A stretch of 42,845 nucleotides of DNA, from positions 1 to 42,845 of the forward strand of contig CAMWNA010000004.1 in assembly GCA_947175515.1 (NCBI GenBank), given 5' to 3'. A program made the translations under genes and the position numbers. The stretch comes from an uncultured Clostridia bacterium (GTDB taxonomy: Bacteria > Bacillota > Clostridia > Christensenellales > Borkfalkiaceae). Below the pieces are notes generated by a model. It ran no database searches, was not told the origin of the DNA, and saw only the letters and a list, made by a program, of their open reading frames with translations. Positions within the stretch are counted from its first letter, which is position 1, and each line of letters begins with the position of its first letter. This document shows, one piece after another, positions 8,760 to 17,892 of the stretch.

Positions 8760-10316
8760 ATGGGCAAAATAAAATCGGCGATTTTAACGGCGCTTATCGT
8801 CGCGGCGGTTGCGGTTCTCGCGTTCTTCGCCGTGGTTTCGTTCCCCGTAGCGGGCAGCGGCGGCGTTAAAAAATATAATTCGTTTATCAGCAGTATTCAT
8901 CTGGGCAGCGGCTTTACGGGCGAAGCCCGTACAGTGCTGTACCCCGAAGGCGTTCGCTCGGAAGCGGACTACCTTTCGGATATGCCTGAAATTCCCCAAG
9001 GCGAAGCTGCCGAGGGCTTAACTCAGGAAGAATTGGATGAATACGCAAAAAAACAGAACGACTACGTGGCAAAATACGAAAAGCGCGGCAGTCTTTATAT
9101 CGAAAAGGACAGGCTCGGCGACAACGAGGCGGAGCTTATAGAAAGCGTTAAAAAGGACGCCGAGGTTTTAAACGACCGCTTTAACCAGAAGGGGTATTCG
9201 AGCTATTCGGTTTCCGTGCAGGACAAGTTCACCGTCCGCATATCCGTTCCTACCAATTTCTCGTATTCGGCGTATAAGGATGCAGACGACGCGAACAGAA
9301 CCGCCCGTTCGGAGGAAACGTCTAAAATCAGCCGTACCGTTCAGTATCTCACCGCCAGCGGCGAGCTTACTTTGCGTAACGCGGATATCGGCAAGGGAAA
9401 TGATAACCTTTTAACGTCGGACACTGCGGATATAACTACGTATTTCAAAAGCTTCAAAAAATATTCTTCGGCTAAACGATACGCCGTAAAGGTAAACCTG
9501 ACCAAAGAGGGAAGGGAGCTTTTCAGCGACAAAACCGAACAGATAGTTAACAACGCTTCAAGCGATAAAGCCGTAAACTTCTACGTGGGCGATACCCAGT
9601 TGATTTCTCTCACCGTGGAAGAAGCGATTAATGAAAAAAGCTTCTACATCACCGTTAACGACGGCGACTATGCCGAGGACTACTCTATCATATTAAATTC
9701 CGTAGCAAACGGCAAAACGCTTTCGCTCGATTACGGCGAAGCCGGAGATATCGAAATCGTCTATACGTCCGCTTCGCTTGGTAATTACGCGGCAATCTAT
9801 TTCGGCGTAATTCTGCTTCTTATTATCGTCGGCGCAATTGTGTTCTCGGTAGTAAGGTATAAAAAGCTCGGACTTGTCAACGCGCTCTCGGTTATAATCT
9901 TTGCGCTTGCAATGATAGTTGCTCTTCTGATAATAGGTATACAGCTTACTGCGGCAGGCGCGTTTGCGGCAGTATTGGGACTTGCGCTTCTGTGCGGCTC
10001 GAATATCGCCGCGTTTGAAGTTATCCGCAAGGAATCCAAGAAAGGCAAAACCATGCAGTCGGCAGTAAAATCCGGCTATAAATCCGTGCTTACCGCCATT
10101 CTCGATTTGCATATAATTTTAATTATAGTATCGCTTTTACTTACGCTAATCTGCGTCGGCGAAATTCAGGCTTGCGGTTTCATATTCTTCATTGCGTCAA
10201 TAGCTTCGTATATCCTCTATTGGTTCACAAGGTTTATGTGGTTCGTAACCTCGTCGCCCGTACGCGACAAGTTTAAATTCTGCGGATTTAAGAGGGAGGT
10301 ACCTCTCGATGACTAA
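8760..10316 (+). CDS. secD: Divergent protein translocase subunit SecD
   Basis: SecD works with SecF in the membrane and uses the proton gradient to pull exported proteins out of SecYEG. The 518-aa protein has an N-terminal helix (about 8-30), a large outer domain (about 35-340) and five C-terminal helices. VRYKKLGLVNALSVI, the FEVIRKE block and TAILDLHIILI align by eye with the SecD core, so the family call is firm. The P1 head is degenerate: the usual LGLDLxGG reads IHLGSGFTGEA. In transmembrane helix 4 the proton-relay Asp of DANV is replaced (Gly413-Ser-Asn). AGGAG lies 6 nt before the ATG. secF overlaps by 8 bp. Confidence 0.85.
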   Translation: MGKIKSAILTALIVAAVAVLAFFAVVSFPVAGSGGVKKYNSFISSIHLGSGFTGEARTVLYPEGVRSEADYLSDMPEIPQGEAAEGLTQEELDEYAKKQNDYVAKYEKRGSLYIEKDRLGDNEAELIESVKKDAEVLNDRFNQKGYSSYSVSVQDKFTVRISVPTNFSYSAYKDADDANRTARSEETSKISRTVQYLTASGELTLRNADIGKGNDNLLTSDTADITTYFKSFKKYSSAKRYAVKVNLTKEGRELFSDKTEQIVNNASSDKAVNFYVGDTQLISLTVEEAINEKSFYITVNDGDYAEDYSIILNSVANGKTLSLDYGEAGDIEIVYTSASLGNYAAIYFGVILLLIIVGAIVFSVVRYKKLGLVNALSVIIFALAMIVALLIIGIQLTAAGAFAAVLGLALLCGSNIAAFEVIRKESKKGKTMQSAVKSGYKSVLTAILDLHIILIIVSLLLTLICVGEIQACGFIFFIASIASYILYWFTRFMWFVTSSPVRDKFKFCGFKREVPLDD

Positions 10317-11283
10317 TCTTAAAATCAGCGCTAAAATGCATATTATTATAATCGTTTCGTCGGTGCTAATTGCTTTAGGCGTGGCGGTGGGACTCATCTG
10401 CGAGTTTGTAGCCGACGGCTATTTCAACTACGGCGAAGACTACAAAAGCTATAAAAGCGTGGAGGTCACCTACGCGCTTGTAGACTTCCCCGACGAGGAC
10501 GCTGTTGAAGAAATCTGCGAAACCGCTTTTAAGGACGCGAAAATCAAATACTACGGCTGCACCTTCGGCGACGGCAAAGTAGAATACAGATTTTCAAAGA
10601 GCGTAAAGACCGAAAAAATACAGGCGGCCGCGGAAGCTGTCAATGCAAAATTAAAGCTTGACGGCAAAGATTTGTCCAGCGCTTCCGCACACGAAATCAG
10701 CGATTTACTCGGCGGCGGCAAGGCGTTGACCTTGGGCGCAATCGCGCTTGCCTCCGGCGTAGCTTTCCAGTTTATTTACTTTGTTATCCGCTATAAGCTT
10801 GCTATGGCGCTTTCGGCGTTGCTTGCGAACGTCCACAACCTCGGCGTATTCTTAGCGTTGCTGTCAATTGCGCGCGTACCGGTCGGCTCCAATATATTTG
10901 CGTTTGCCGCGCTCACCGTGGTTGCAACAATGATAGGCTGTTGCTTCTTCTTCGACAGAGTAAGAAAAAATATAAAGAACGAGGTAACTGCAAAGCTCGG
11001 CGCTTACGGCGTTTGCGATTTGTCAATGGCGGAAAGCTTTACAAGCGTCTGCGTTCCTGCCGTTTGCTTTGCGTTCGCGGCGGTCCTGATGTTCGTGTTC
11101 CTGTCAATCAGCGCCCTGTCTGTTATGGGCGTGCTGTCCGCGGTGCTGTGCGCTGTATTCAGCGCCGTTGCGTGCGTATACGGAACGTCGTTCTTCACGC
11201 CTGCAACGTATTCTCGGTTTATGAAGCTCGGCGACGACTTCAAAGCCAAACACCATTTTAAAAAGCCCGTTAAAAAGGCGTAA
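10309..11283 (+). CDS. secF: Divergent protein translocase subunit SecF
   Basis: The partner of SecD, at 324 aa, with a first helix (about 10-32), a periplasmic-side domain and five C-terminal helices. The FFFDRVRKN block (Asp216-Arg217) marks the SecF DRIREN signature. Six residues before it, where SecF normally has the Asp of LND, there is Gly210. The later conserved Arg (HRTLITS) is replaced in MAESFTS (240-246). The DFTGGT motif is also missing. The Shine-Dalgarno GGGAGGT (10294-10300) sits in the palindrome GAGGTACCTC (10296-10305), which suggests coupling to secD translation. A terminator follows. Confidence 0.83.
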   Translation: MTNLKISAKMHIIIIVSSVLIALGVAVGLICEFVADGYFNYGEDYKSYKSVEVTYALVDFPDEDAVEEICETAFKDAKIKYYGCTFGDGKVEYRFSKSVKTEKIQAAAEAVNAKLKLDGKDLSSASAHEISDLLGGGKALTLGAIALASGVAFQFIYFVIRYKLAMALSALLANVHNLGVFLALLSIARVPVGSNIFAFAALTVVATMIGCCFFFDRVRKNIKNEVTAKLGAYGVCDLSMAESFTSVCVPAVCFAFAAVLMFVFLSISALSVMGVLSAVLCAVFSAVACVYGTSFFTPATYSRFMKLGDDFKAKHHFKKPVKKA

Positions 11284-11291
11284 AAAATTTC

Positions 11292-11320
11292 AAGGCGGGT
11301 TTTTGCCCGCCTTTTGTTTA
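11292..11320 (+). terminator. Terminator after secF, 5 nt before the recJ start
   Basis: Arms AAGGCGGG (11292-11299) and CCCGCCTT (11306-11313) flank TTTTTG and are followed by TTGTTTA. The recJ ATG is at 11326, so there is no space for a promoter between them. Confidence 0.8.
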
Positions 11321-11325
11321 TTTAT

Positions 11326-13635
11326 ATGAAAAGAATAGTACCCGAATACGAATTTTCGGCAGAACAACTTAATACCGTGAAATGCCTTGCGGCGGAGTGC
11401 GGACTTTTGGAGGACACTGTAAAAATTCTTTACGGCAGGGGTCTTGACGATAAGGAAAAAATCTTAAGCTTTATTCACCCCTCGCGCGAACATTTCATTT
11501 CGCCCTTTAAAATGAGCGGTATGCAGGAGGCGGTTTCCTTAATCACACGCGCCCGCGACGAGGAATGGGCTGTCGTGGTCTACGGCGATTACGACGCGGA
11601 CGGCGTCTGCGCGGCAACCATTATGGCGAACGCTTTAAAGGACTTCGGCATAATTCCTTCCGTCTATATTCCGGAACGCCGCGAAGGCTACGGGCTCAGC
11701 CGCGCCGCGATAGACTGCATTTTCGAGGAAGATTTTCCTCAGCTTTTCATTACCGTTGACTGCGGAATTTCCTGCGCCGACGAAGTCGAGTATATAAAGG
11801 AGCAGGGCGCGGAAGTAATAGTTACAGACCACCACGAGCTTCCAGATAAAATTCCAGACTGCATCTGTATAAACCCTAAATTCAACGACGGTTATATTTA
11901 CGATAATCTTTGCGGTGCAGGCGTTGCACTGAAGGTTGCGTGCGCGCTGAACGGCGAAGAAGCGTATAAATACTTGGATTTTGCGGCAATCGCAACCGTT
12001 GCGGACAGCGTGCCCCTAACGGGCGAAAACCGCGATATAGTTTTTGAGGGGTTAAAGCTTATTAACGGGAAACCCCGTCCGTGCTATTCGCATTTTCTTT
12101 CTAAAAACGACGCGGCGGTAAATTCGCAGACGATTGCCTTTTCAATTGCCCCCAAAATAAATGCGGCGGGCAGAATGGGCGACGCAAGAGCCGCGTTAAC
12201 TCTTTTCGGAGAAACCGACGAAAATAAAATTTTCAACTTGGCGGCAAAGCTGACAGCGTATAATACCGAACGCCAGAAATACTGTGACGAGCTGTATTTA
12301 AGCGCAAAAAACAAAATAAAGGAACGCGGCGCATACGGCAGAGTAATTATGCTGTGGGACGAGGGCTGGAACGCAGGCTTCGTCGGCATAGTTGCGGCGC
12401 GCCTTGCGGACGAGTTTTCGCGCCCCGTTCTCCTGTTCGTCAAAAACGGTGAATTTTTAAAGGGCTCGGCACGCTCGATTGACAGCGTAAACATATTCGA
12501 AGCCTTAAAAGCCTGCGATAGCTTTCTGACGGAATTTGGCGGTCATGCGCAGGCGGCAGGCGTAAACGTCGAGCTTAAGAATTTTGAAAATCTCGAAGCC
12601 GCTTTAAACGACTATCTGACGGAAAACTACTCCGCTGAGGATTTCCTTTCCAAGCTTTACATAAACGGCGTACTTACTTCTCAGTATTCAGTGCGTTTTG
12701 CAAAGGAGCTGGAAATGCTTGAACCCTTCGGCGTAGGCAACCGCAGACCGATGTTTGAAATCGACGGCGCCGCTTTGGACGTGCGCCCCGTCAAACCTCT
12801 TTCTCCGCACGTTTCGGTAAAGAGCGGCAATATTGAATTGATGTACTTCGGCGGCGCTAAATTTACGTACCTTATGGAAAGCCGCGCGCCCAAGAAATTT
12901 ATTTTCGAATACAACGTATCCACGTTCCGCGGCAGGGAGTACGTTAAGGGCTTTATCCGCGACGTAGTTCTGGAAAACGACGCAGGCAAAGCCGCCGCGC
13001 AGGAAATCGCCGTGAACAACATAGTCGCGCTTTCCTCACCCGAAACGCAATGTGAAAAAGTCTATAAAACGCAGAAAGAAATAAAAGAGGAAGTTTCACT
13101 CCAAGGCTACGGCACGCTGTTTATCGCACACGGTTATTCCACGCTTGAAAACTTTCCCGAGCTTTCCAATCTGCCTGTGGAGCTGTTTTCGCTTTCGTCT
13201 GCAAACCTTGCTGACTGCGTGCTTTTATCTCCCCGTGCCGACTGCGACCTGTCAGGTTACCGCCAAGTGGTTTTTTTGGACGAGCCGCCCGCAGGTGTAA
13301 GAATAGCTTCCTTAAACGGCAAACGCGTCATTATATGCAGTGATATCGAGGGCAATAACTTTTTAAAAGGACTGCCCTGCACGCGTGAAGATTTACTTAA
13401 AATCTTTGCAATGATAGTGGCAAACGCAGGGAATGCGGAGGGCGCGGACAGTGCGGAGGTTTGTGTTAAAACAGCTTTGGGCTTTGCTCCGCCGCACGTC
13501 GCGTTCGCGCTGGAAGTTTTCCGCCAGCTCAATCTTTTATCCTTCGAAGGCGGAAAGCTGACGTTATACCGCGGTGTAAAAACCGAGCTTGCAAATTCCG
13601 AACTCTACAATATCGCCACTAAATTTAACGGTTAA
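11326..13635 (+). CDS. recJ: Single-stranded-DNA-specific exonuclease RecJ
   Basis: RecJ degrades single-stranded DNA 5' to 3' in recombination and mismatch or base-excision repair. The DHH-phosphoesterase motifs are intact: GDYDADG (87-93, metal-binding Asp), VDCGIS (Asp145), TDHHE (167-171) and the ATVADSVPL segment. The DHHA1 domain is seen in GFVGIVAARL and FGGHAQAAG. An OB-like and C-terminal extension, typical of Firmicutes RecJ, brings the length to 769 aa. I use ATG 11326 (MKRIVPEYEF); an in-frame TTG at 11314 lies in the terminator. No Shine-Dalgarno sequence is visible. rel starts 4 nt after the stop. Confidence 0.95.
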   Translation: MKRIVPEYEFSAEQLNTVKCLAAECGLLEDTVKILYGRGLDDKEKILSFIHPSREHFISPFKMSGMQEAVSLITRARDEEWAVVVYGDYDADGVCAATIMANALKDFGIIPSVYIPERREGYGLSRAAIDCIFEEDFPQLFITVDCGISCADEVEYIKEQGAEVIVTDHHELPDKIPDCICINPKFNDGYIYDNLCGAGVALKVACALNGEEAYKYLDFAAIATVADSVPLTGENRDIVFEGLKLINGKPRPCYSHFLSKNDAAVNSQTIAFSIAPKINAAGRMGDARAALTLFGETDENKIFNLAAKLTAYNTERQKYCDELYLSAKNKIKERGAYGRVIMLWDEGWNAGFVGIVAARLADEFSRPVLLFVKNGEFLKGSARSIDSVNIFEALKACDSFLTEFGGHAQAAGVNVELKNFENLEAALNDYLTENYSAEDFLSKLYINGVLTSQYSVRFAKELEMLEPFGVGNRRPMFEIDGAALDVRPVKPLSPHVSVKSGNIELMYFGGAKFTYLMESRAPKKFIFEYNVSTFRGREYVKGFIRDVVLENDAGKAAAQEIAVNNIVALSSPETQCEKVYKTQKEIKEEVSLQGYGTLFIAHGYSTLENFPELSNLPVELFSLSSANLADCVLLSPRADCDLSGYRQVVFLDEPPAGVRIASLNGKRVIICSDIEGNNFLKGLPCTREDLLKIFAMIVANAGNAEGADSAEVCVKTALGFAPPHVAFALEVFRQLNLLSFEGGKLTLYRGVKTELANSELYNIATKFNG

Positions 13636-13639
13636 AATT

Positions 13640-15772
13640 ATGAAAACTGTTCAGGACAAAATTTACGACTACAGCAACGAAAACGACAGGGAGCTTTTGC
13701 TTTCCGCATACTCGTATGCCGAGCTTATGCACGAGGGGCAGAAGCGCGCCTCGGGCGAAGCGTACTTCACGCACCCCTGCGCCGTTGCGGAAATACTGAT
13801 GGACCTCGGTATGGACGTTCCGTCCGTCGCCGCGGCTTTTCTTCACGACGTCATTGAGGATACCCAAGCCACCGCGGACGATATCCGTTCGCGTTTCGGC
13901 GAGGAAATTTTGACCTTGGTCGACGGCGTTACCAAGCTCGATAAAATCCGTTTCCAGACCCACGAGGAAGAGGACGCGGAAAATTTCAGAAAAATTTTCG
14001 TGGCAATGGCAAACGACGTCCGCGTAATAATCATAAAGCTTGCGGACAGACTTCACAATATGCGTTCGTTAAACTTTTTATCCAACGAACGCCAGCAGCG
14101 CATTGCCAAGGAAACGCTGGATATTTTCACGCCGCTTGCAGGTAGATTGGGTATTTCGCAAATCAAGTGCGAGCTTGAAGATTTGTGCTTGAAATATATC
14201 GACCCCGAAGCTTACGAATACCTCGTCACCAACATTCACCAAAAGCTGACCGAGCGGAGAAGCTTCGTTGAATTCGTTGTAAACGAACTCAAGAAGATGC
14301 TGACGGACAGCGGCATTAAGGGCGAAGTATTCGGCAGACCCAAACACTTTTATTCGATATACAAAAAAATGAACCGTCAGGGCAAATCGCTCGACCAGAT
14401 TTACGATTTATCCGCCGTCCGCGTAATAGTCGGCACGACGGAAGAATGTTATGAAGTCCTCGGTAAAATCCACAAGGAGTGGAAGCCCGTACCAGGGCGC
14501 ATTAAGGACTACATCGCAACCCCCAAGCGCAATATGTACCAGTCGCTGCACACAACCGTCGTAACCAATTTCGGACAGTTTTTCGAAATTCAGATACGCA
14601 CGCAGGAAATGCACAAAATGGCTGAATACGGTATCGCGGCGCATTGGAAGTACAAGGAACAGAAATCATCGGAAACCAACTTCGACCAGCGTCTTTCGTG
14701 GATACGCGACGTTATGGACTGGCAGGGCAGCTTAAACGATTCCAAGGAATTTGTCGACAGTCTTAAAAACGATTTATATTCCAACGAGCTTTTGGTGTTC
14801 ACGCCTCAGGGCAAGGTTATATCGCTTCCGCTTGAGGCAACGCCGGTAGACTTCGCTTATTCCATACATTCCGAAGTCGGCAATAAATGCACGGGCGCAA
14901 AAGTCAATTCGCGCATCGTGCCTTTGAACTCCACCCTGCACACGGGCGACGTTTGCGAAATTTTAACTTCCCCTACGGCAAAAGGTCCTTCTTGGGACTG
15001 GCTCAAATTCGTAAAATCAGGCTCTGCACGCGCCAAAATAAGACAGTTCTTCAAAAAGGAAATGAAGGAGGAGAATATCAAAACCGGCAAAGCTATGTTG
15101 GAAGCTGAAGCCAAGCGCAAGGGCTACAGCCTTGCGGATATTCTCACGGAAGAATCCTTCAAAAAGCTTTCGAATAAGCTAGTGTTTTCGTCGGTAAACG
15201 AAATGATGGCATCGGTCGGCTACGGCGCGGTCAGCGTGAATCAGGTAATTTTCAAGCTTATCGACTATTACAAAAAGGAAATTCCCAAGCCCGTCGAGGT
15301 TCTGTCGTCTGATAAGCTCCGCCACACACCGGCAGGCAGCGTTACCGTAAAGGGAATGAGCGGACTTCTTGTCCGCTTCGCGCATTGCTGCAATCCCGTC
15401 CCCGGCGACGATATTATCGGCTTCGTTTCGCGCGGCAGGGGCTTTATCGTCCACCGCCGCGACTGTCCCAACCTTTCTGAAGTGGACGTCGCAAGGTTAC
15501 AGCCTGCCGAATGGACCGGCGACGTGGATACCGACTTCATAGCGGGTATAAAGGTTCTCGCTACGGACGATAACGGACTGGTTGCGTTCGTCACTGCGGA
15601 AATTTCCGCAATGCGCCTTTCTATGACTCAGATAAACGGCAGACTTAATAAGGACCACCGCGCCGAATTCGAAATAAAAATCAAACTCAACAAACGCTCT
15701 GATATCGACCTGTTGATAAAGCGTCTTAAAAAAGATTCTCGCATAATCGACGTGTACAGGACTACGACGTGA
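13640..15772 (+). CDS. relA: Bifunctional (p)ppGpp synthetase/hydrolase (Rel)
   Basis: Rel makes and degrades the stringent-response alarmone (p)ppGpp. The HD hydrolase domain is intact, with His and Asp in FLHDVIEDT (His69-Asp70, Glu73-Asp74) and THPCAV before it. The synthetase domain contains YQSLHTTV (300-304) and AEYGIAAHWKYKE. TGS (ELLVFTPQGKVISLP), zinc-finger-like (FAHCCNPVPGD) and ACT domains follow, giving 710 aa. Both catalytic halves look functional. ATG 13640 is chosen because translation from it gives the usual N-terminus and it lies just past recJ. No Shine-Dalgarno sequence is visible. The stop overlaps the next GTG start by 4 bp. Confidence 0.96.
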   Translation: MKTVQDKIYDYSNENDRELLLSAYSYAELMHEGQKRASGEAYFTHPCAVAEILMDLGMDVPSVAAAFLHDVIEDTQATADDIRSRFGEEILTLVDGVTKLDKIRFQTHEEEDAENFRKIFVAMANDVRVIIIKLADRLHNMRSLNFLSNERQQRIAKETLDIFTPLAGRLGISQIKCELEDLCLKYIDPEAYEYLVTNIHQKLTERRSFVEFVVNELKKMLTDSGIKGEVFGRPKHFYSIYKKMNRQGKSLDQIYDLSAVRVIVGTTEECYEVLGKIHKEWKPVPGRIKDYIATPKRNMYQSLHTTVVTNFGQFFEIQIRTQEMHKMAEYGIAAHWKYKEQKSSETNFDQRLSWIRDVMDWQGSLNDSKEFVDSLKNDLYSNELLVFTPQGKVISLPLEATPVDFAYSIHSEVGNKCTGAKVNSRIVPLNSTLHTGDVCEILTSPTAKGPSWDWLKFVKSGSARAKIRQFFKKEMKEENIKTGKAMLEAEAKRKGYSLADILTEESFKKLSNKLVFSSVNEMMASVGYGAVSVNQVIFKLIDYYKKEIPKPVEVLSSDKLRHTPAGSVTVKGMSGLLVRFAHCCNPVPGDDIIGFVSRGRGFIVHRRDCPNLSEVDVARLQPAEWTGDVDTDFIAGIKVLATDDNGLVAFVTAEISAMRLSMTQINGRLNKDHRAEFEIKIKLNKRSDIDLLIKRLKKDSRIIDVYRTTT

Positions 15773-16377
15773 AGATAATTAAAATAGACCCTATAAGCTT
15801 CGGCAGCAACTCATATATATTGACTGTCGACGGTAAATCCGCCGTGGTAATCGACCCGTCCTCGCCCGAAATTTGCACTGAGCTTGAAAAGCGCGCCCTC
15901 GTGTGTAAATACGTGCTGTTAACGCACGGACATTTCGACCACGTCGGCGGCTGTGCCGCCCTGCAAAGCAACGGCGCAGAAATTTGGTGCGGCGAGTGGG
16001 AAGCGTCGCTGATTTTCAGCAAAGAATATTTAAGTATATTCGGCGGCGTGCAGGTTCCGCCATTTAAGGTTACGCGCACGCTTAAACACGGCGAAAGCTT
16101 TGTACTTTGCGGCATACGATTTACCGCAATATTAACGGCCGGTCACACAAAAGGCAGTATGTGCTTCGTTACCGAGGATAATATTTTTACGGGCGACACG
16201 CTGTTATTCCGCAGCGTCGGCAGGTGCGATTTACCCACAGGCAGCTTTTCCGAGCTGAAATCAAGCTTAAAAAAACTTTCTTCGCTTGTCGGAGAATATA
16301 AAATTTACGGCGGTCACGGCGCAGATACTACGCTTTCCGCAGAAAAGAAGTACAACTCTTACCTTTCGGAAGATTAA
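15769..16377 (+). CDS. Metallo-beta-lactamase-fold hydrolase (glyoxalase II-like)
   Basis: A 202-aa cytosolic hydrolase of the metallo-beta-lactamase fold. The metal site THGHFDHVGG (HxHxDH), the GHTKGSMCF histidine, the Asp in FTGDTLLF and the final GGHG histidine are all present, so two metals can be bound. The family often hydrolyses thioesters such as S-lactoylglutathione analogues, but the substrate cannot be read here. It starts at GTG inside the rel stop (GTGA overlap), with AGGA upstream. Genes of this type commonly follow rel in Clostridia. Confidence 0.9.
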   Translation: MKIIKIDPISFGSNSYILTVDGKSAVVIDPSSPEICTELEKRALVCKYVLLTHGHFDHVGGCAALQSNGAEIWCGEWEASLIFSKEYLSIFGGVQVPPFKVTRTLKHGESFVLCGIRFTAILTAGHTKGSMCFVTEDNIFTGDTLLFRSVGRCDLPTGSFSELKSSLKKLSSLVGEYKIYGGHGADTTLSAEKKYNSYLSED

Positions 16378-16378
16378 A

Positions 16379-17746
16379 ATGCTTTTAACCAACAGCGAAT
16401 ATCTCCGCCCCGAAATTATGGATATTCTCCGCGCGTTCAACTGCGATAACGCGGATATGACCCATTACTTTTCCTACGGCGGCGGAAAGTTCTACAACTG
16501 CATAGAATACCTCGGCAATTTTTACGACTTTGAAAACGAGTTCAAGGTCGAGGACGATTTAACCTTCAAGCGTTTTGCAAAACGCTTTGCAAAGCTTGCC
16601 GCATATAAAGTTCTTTCACAAAACACGGGCGTTCGGCTTCCTTGGGGCGCGCTTACGGGTATTCGCCCTACAAAGCTTGCCTACGCGGAGATTAAAGCCG
16701 AACGAAGCTTTGAAAGCCTTTTTGAATCCTTCGGGGTAAACAATCAGAACGTTTCACTCGTTTCCGAAGTTCTAAAAACCCAGCAAAAAATTTACAACGC
16801 GCAAAGGGGCGGAACCGACCTTTTTATAAGTCTGCCGTTCTGCCCGACCAAGTGCGAATATTGCTCGTTCATAACCGCGCCGATAACCTCAACGCACGGC
16901 TTCGTCGAAGAATATATTAATTGCCTCGTCCGCGAAATATCAGCTGTAAAGCCGTTAATTAAACGCCTGAACAGCGTGTACGTTGGCGGCGGCACGCCGT
17001 TCGTTCTGGAATCAAACGAGCTAGAAAGAATTTTAAAAGCGGTAAAGCTCGTTTTTCACGAAATACCCGAATACACCGTGGAAGCCGGCAGACCCGACGT
17101 TTTTTCGGATGAAAAGCTCGCCCTTTGCAAATCTTACGGCGTAACCCGTATGTGCGTAAATCCGCAGTCGTTCAACGACGAAACGCTTGTAAAAATAGGC
17201 AGAAAGCACACCGCGGAACAAACCTTAAAAGCCTTTGAAGCCGCAAAAAAATTCGGCTTTGATATAAATTTGGACTTAATAGCAGGTCTTGCGGACGAAA
17301 GTATCAAGGACTTTGAAAAATCCGTAGATACGGCAATAAATTTGAATCCCGAAAATATCACCGTTCACACACTGTCGTTGAAGTCTGGCGCAAAACTGAA
17401 AGAAAACACCAAACGGCTTAATATTACAGGCATTAACGAAATGGTCGCCTTGTCGCGGACAAAGCTTTCGTCGGCAGGCTTTAAGCCTTATTACCTGTAC
17501 AGACAGAAGTATCAGGCAGGCGGCTGTGAAAACGTCGGCTGGTGCAGGGAGGGGAAGGAGTGCGCGTATAATATAAACGTTATGGAGGAAATTTCAGATA
17601 ACGTTGCCGTCGGCGCGAACGCGATTTCCAAAAAACTGTTCGCCGAGGATGAGCGTATCGAACGCTACGCCACCCCCAAGGACATTCCCACCTATATAAA
17701 TAAAATCGATAAAATCATCAAGGACAGGGAAAAGCTGTTTAAATAG
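16379..17746 (+). CDS. hemZ: Coproporphyrinogen III dehydrogenase-like radical SAM protein HemZ
   Basis: HemZ is a radical-SAM relative of the oxygen-independent HemN. Cys155-X3-Cys159-X2-Cys162 (CPTKCEYC) binds the cluster. The HemZ-specific features VEAGRPDVFS, VNPQSFNDETL, IGRKHTAEQT and the NLDLIAGL strand are clear, as is the ENVGWCREGKECAYNI segment. Length is 455 aa against about 500 in Bacillus. ATG 16379 follows the previous stop by one base and has GGAAG upstream; an earlier in-frame ATG lies inside the hydrolase gene. No other heme gene is present, so its actual substrate here is uncertain. The gene ends the recJ-rel cluster. Confidence 0.92.
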   Translation: MLLTNSEYLRPEIMDILRAFNCDNADMTHYFSYGGGKFYNCIEYLGNFYDFENEFKVEDDLTFKRFAKRFAKLAAYKVLSQNTGVRLPWGALTGIRPTKLAYAEIKAERSFESLFESFGVNNQNVSLVSEVLKTQQKIYNAQRGGTDLFISLPFCPTKCEYCSFITAPITSTHGFVEEYINCLVREISAVKPLIKRLNSVYVGGGTPFVLESNELERILKAVKLVFHEIPEYTVEAGRPDVFSDEKLALCKSYGVTRMCVNPQSFNDETLVKIGRKHTAEQTLKAFEAAKKFGFDINLDLIAGLADESIKDFEKSVDTAINLNPENITVHTLSLKSGAKLKENTKRLNITGINEMVALSRTKLSSAGFKPYYLYRQKYQAGGCENVGWCREGKECAYNINVMEEISDNVAVGANAISKKLFAEDERIERYATPKDIPTYINKIDKIIKDREKLFK

Positions 17747-17750
17747 AACC

Positions 17751-17785
17751 AATCGGCGCGCCTTACGGCGCGCCGATTAAATTTT
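17751..17785 (+). terminator. Intrinsic terminator after hemZ
   Basis: A perfect 12-bp stem, AATCGGCGCGCC (17751-17762) and GGCGCGCCGATT (17767-17778), closes on a TTAC loop and is followed by AAATTTTT. Confidence 0.9.
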
Positions 17786-17808
17786 TAGTCCCTATTTTGG
17801 GGACTGTT

Positions 17809-17866
17809 AACAAATTTGTTGTGAAGTATGATAACATATATTTATCATACGCGCTAAGCGTGTATG
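17809..17866. promoter_or_regulatory. Cluster of inverted repeats upstream of the small orphan gene
   Basis: Three dyads lie close together. AACAAATTTGTT (17809-17820) is a perfect palindrome. GTATGATAA (17826-17834) pairs with TTATCATAC (17842-17850). CATACGCGCT (17846-17855) pairs with AGCGTGTATG (17857-17866), with one G:U. The last two share CATAC and could be alternative RNA structures or operator sites. No clear promoter is seen. Confidence 0.5.
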
Positions 17867-17892
17867 AAACATATTATTTTGAGGTAACTTAA

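Noticed and set aside
16379-17746. Evidence for a heme biosynthesis operon
   Set aside because: Only the HemZ-like gene is present; the neighbours are stringent-response and repair genes, as is usual in Clostridia.
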